From positions 1 through 5,333 of the forward strand of contig JAFNFZ010000104.1 of the NCBI GenBank assembly GCA_017885485.1: a stretch of 5,333 nucleotides of DNA. Reading direction: 5' to 3'. The notes under the pieces were generated by a model. That model was not told the DNA's origin. It saw only the letters and a program-made list of their open reading frames with translations, and made no database searches. Position 1 is the stretch's first letter; each line of letters opens with the position of its first letter. Shown one piece after another: positions 4,243-5,333 of this stretch. Source of the stretch: Chloroflexota bacterium (GTDB lineage: Bacteria > Chloroflexota > Dehalococcoidia > UBA2247 > RBG-13-53-26). Made by a program: the position numbers and the translations under genes.

Positions 4243-5333
4243 TAATGACCTCTTGAGCAAGAACATCGCGGTCCAGTTGGGCCCGCCCAGGGCGGTGGCA
4301 ATAGCCGTCTTTATGTCCCTGGTAGCCTGGTGCTCACCGGCATCCCCACGGATCTGGAGAGCAGCTTCGGCAATGCGAATGACGGGCGTAGCACCGATGG
4401 GATTGCTGGCTATCACACCACCGGAGCAGTTCACCGGGAAGTCTCCCTCTATGTTGGTTACCCCCTTCTCTATCAGCTTCCAGCCCTCGTTCTTTCCACA
4501 GAAGTAGAGGTGCTCATAGAGACTCATTTCCTCCCAGGTGGATGGCTCGTAGATCTCCGCCAGATCGACCTGCTTTCTTACATCAGTTATGCCATTCCTC
4601 TTGTAGAGCCTCTCGCAAGCCACGTGCTGAGAGTACGTTTCTGTGCCGGTGGGGTCGCCGAAGCTACCGGCACGGAACGGTTCTTGGTGCACTATCTCGA
4701 AATCGGCCACCCACACCGGTTTCTGGTGAATCTTCTTCGCTCTATTCTCCGAGGCCAGGATAAGGACACATGCACCGCACGATTGAGGACAGAAGTCGTA
4801 AAGCCTGATAGGCCACACTAGATAGGGCGACTGCAGTACCTCGTCTATGCTCCGCAGCCCGAGCTTCAGGTGAGAGCAGGGGTTTCGGCACGCGCCCCGG
4901 TCTGCCTTAAGCCGGACCATAGCAGCGTGCTCCTCCCGGGCACCGGACTCCTTCATGTAGCCCAGTGCCTGCTTGGCGAACTCACTGACGGCGCCTGTTA
5001 CCATCCCTTTGGCAAATGTTGGGACGGCAGCGGCGGAAATGCCAGCCGTAGCATCCCCACAATCGTGCTTCTGCCAGCTTACGACCATGGTTATGTCAAA
5101 CAAGCCCGCGGAGATCATGTGGCAACCCTCGCCAACGGCTTCTGAGCCTGTCGTGCCGCCTCCGGTGACTTTGAAACCGGGCTTTCCTGTCGCACCGACT
5201 TCGGCAACCATGCCATGGTCAGGCAGAAGGACTCCCTCAAAGGCCTCCATATTGCTGAAGACAAAGGCCTCAATGTCCTTTGCGCTCAATTGGGCATCGG
5301 CCAGGGCAGCCCTCACTGCCTCACCGACCATCT
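4240..5333 (-). CDS. Thiolase-superfamily protein lacking the thiolase nucleophile (aldolase-like?), 5' end cut
   Basis: At least 363 residues are visible, counted from the Met at 5331. The first visible residues (VGEAVRAALADAQLSAKDIE) match the first long helix of SCP2-type thiolases, so about 30 residues are missing and that Met is probably internal. The fold is clear from the PVNCSGGV and NPIGATP sections near the C-terminus. Catalytic positions differ from thiolases. KVTGGGTTGS has Gly59 where the nucleophilic Cys of the xxxCASGS motif should be. EIYEPS has Tyr261 where SCP2-type enzymes have His. SNPIGAT has Asn310 and one residue fewer than GHPxGATG. Claisen condensation or thiolysis is therefore unlikely. 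Steroid side-chain aldolases of the Ltp2 type also use a thiolase fold with catalytic tyrosines and a DUF35 partner, so C-C cleavage by retro-aldol chemistry is a reasonable inference. Two DUF35 genes follow directly. Confidence 0.85.
   Translation of the reverse strand, partial: MVGEAVRAALADAQLSAKDIEAFVFSNMEAFEGVLLPDHGMVAEVGATGKPGFKVTGGGTTGSEAVGEGCHMISAGLFDITMVVSWQKHDCGDATAGISAAAVPTFAKGMVTGAVSEFAKQALGYMKESGAREEHAAMVRLKADRGACRNPCSHLKLGLRSIDEVLQSPYLVWPIRLYDFCPQSCGACVLILASENRAKKIHQKPVWVADFEIVHQEPFRAGSFGDPTGTETYSQHVACERLYKRNGITDVRKQVDLAEIYEPSTWEEMSLYEHLYFCGKNEGWKLIEKGVTNIEGDFPVNCSGGVIASNPIGATPVIRIAEAALQIRGDAGEHQATRDIKTAIATALGGPNWTAMFLLKRSL

Noticed and set aside
4330..4821. 163-codon plus-strand frame inside the thiolase-like gene
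   Set aside because: It is antisense to a well-supported gene and its composition is that of a complementary frame; no recognisable motifs.
5329..5331. ATG at 5331 as true start of the thiolase-like gene
   Set aside because: The family has about 30 more N-terminal residues, the Met falls within a helix, and the frame stays open to the edge.
1..5333. Search for CRISPR arrays, tRNA/rRNA genes, insertion sequences and riboswitches
   Set aside because: No regular spaced repeats, cloverleaf, transposase motifs or long terminal inverted repeats were seen by eye.

Overview
The window reads as bacterial chromosome of moderately high GC. Starts are preceded by strong GGAGG-type ribosome binding sites, and GTG starts are used. 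Every convincing gene lies on the minus strand, so transcription runs from position 5333 towards 1. The gene mix is a thiolase-fold protein with two DUF35 zinc-ribbon/OB-fold partners, an acyl-CoA dehydrogenase, and a winged-helix protein with two [4Fe-4S] ferredoxin motifs. This suggests an anaerobic or facultative environmental lineage rich in acyl-CoA chemistry, such as Chloroflexota (Dehalococcoidia-like) or a former deltaproteobacterial group. That placement is a guess from gene style, not a demonstrated taxonomy.

Right block (5333 to 3201): the thiolase-superfamily gene is cut by the window edge and lacks its N-terminus. It is followed by two different DUF35 genes. At both junctions the upstream TAG stop is embedded in the next gene's Shine-Dalgarno sequence as the same heptamer, TAGGAGG, so the three genes look like one tightly coupled unit. 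The thiolase-like protein lacks the expected nucleophilic Cys (Gly instead), has Tyr where SCP2-type thiolases usually have His, and has SNP in place of GHP. It is therefore more likely an aldolase-like or other non-classical acyl-CoA enzyme than a true thiolase. The DUF35 proteins are its probable partners.

Middle (3200 to 2704): this gene-poor stretch of about 500 bases holds a possible terminator, a promoter-like sequence, and the first ~60 codons of an FAD-dependent oxidoreductase. The oxidoreductase stops soon after its FAD-binding motif and is a pseudogene remnant. Two short palindromes and a small basic reading frame lie just upstream of the next gene.

Left block (2703 to 345): a winged-helix/iron-sulfur protein is followed, through an ATGA overlap, by a 39-codon small ORF and then by the acyl-CoA dehydrogenase. 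The small ORF fills the gap between the two larger genes almost completely and has its own ribosome binding site. The last 344 bases hold no convincing complete gene. The start of another minus-strand gene may lie at the extreme left edge.

Taken together, the window looks like part of an accessory acyl-CoA degradation cluster: dehydrogenation of a CoA thioester, then carbon-carbon cleavage by a thiolase-fold enzyme with DUF35 partners, with an iron-sulfur protein acting as redox partner or sensor. The substrate cannot be read from the sequence.
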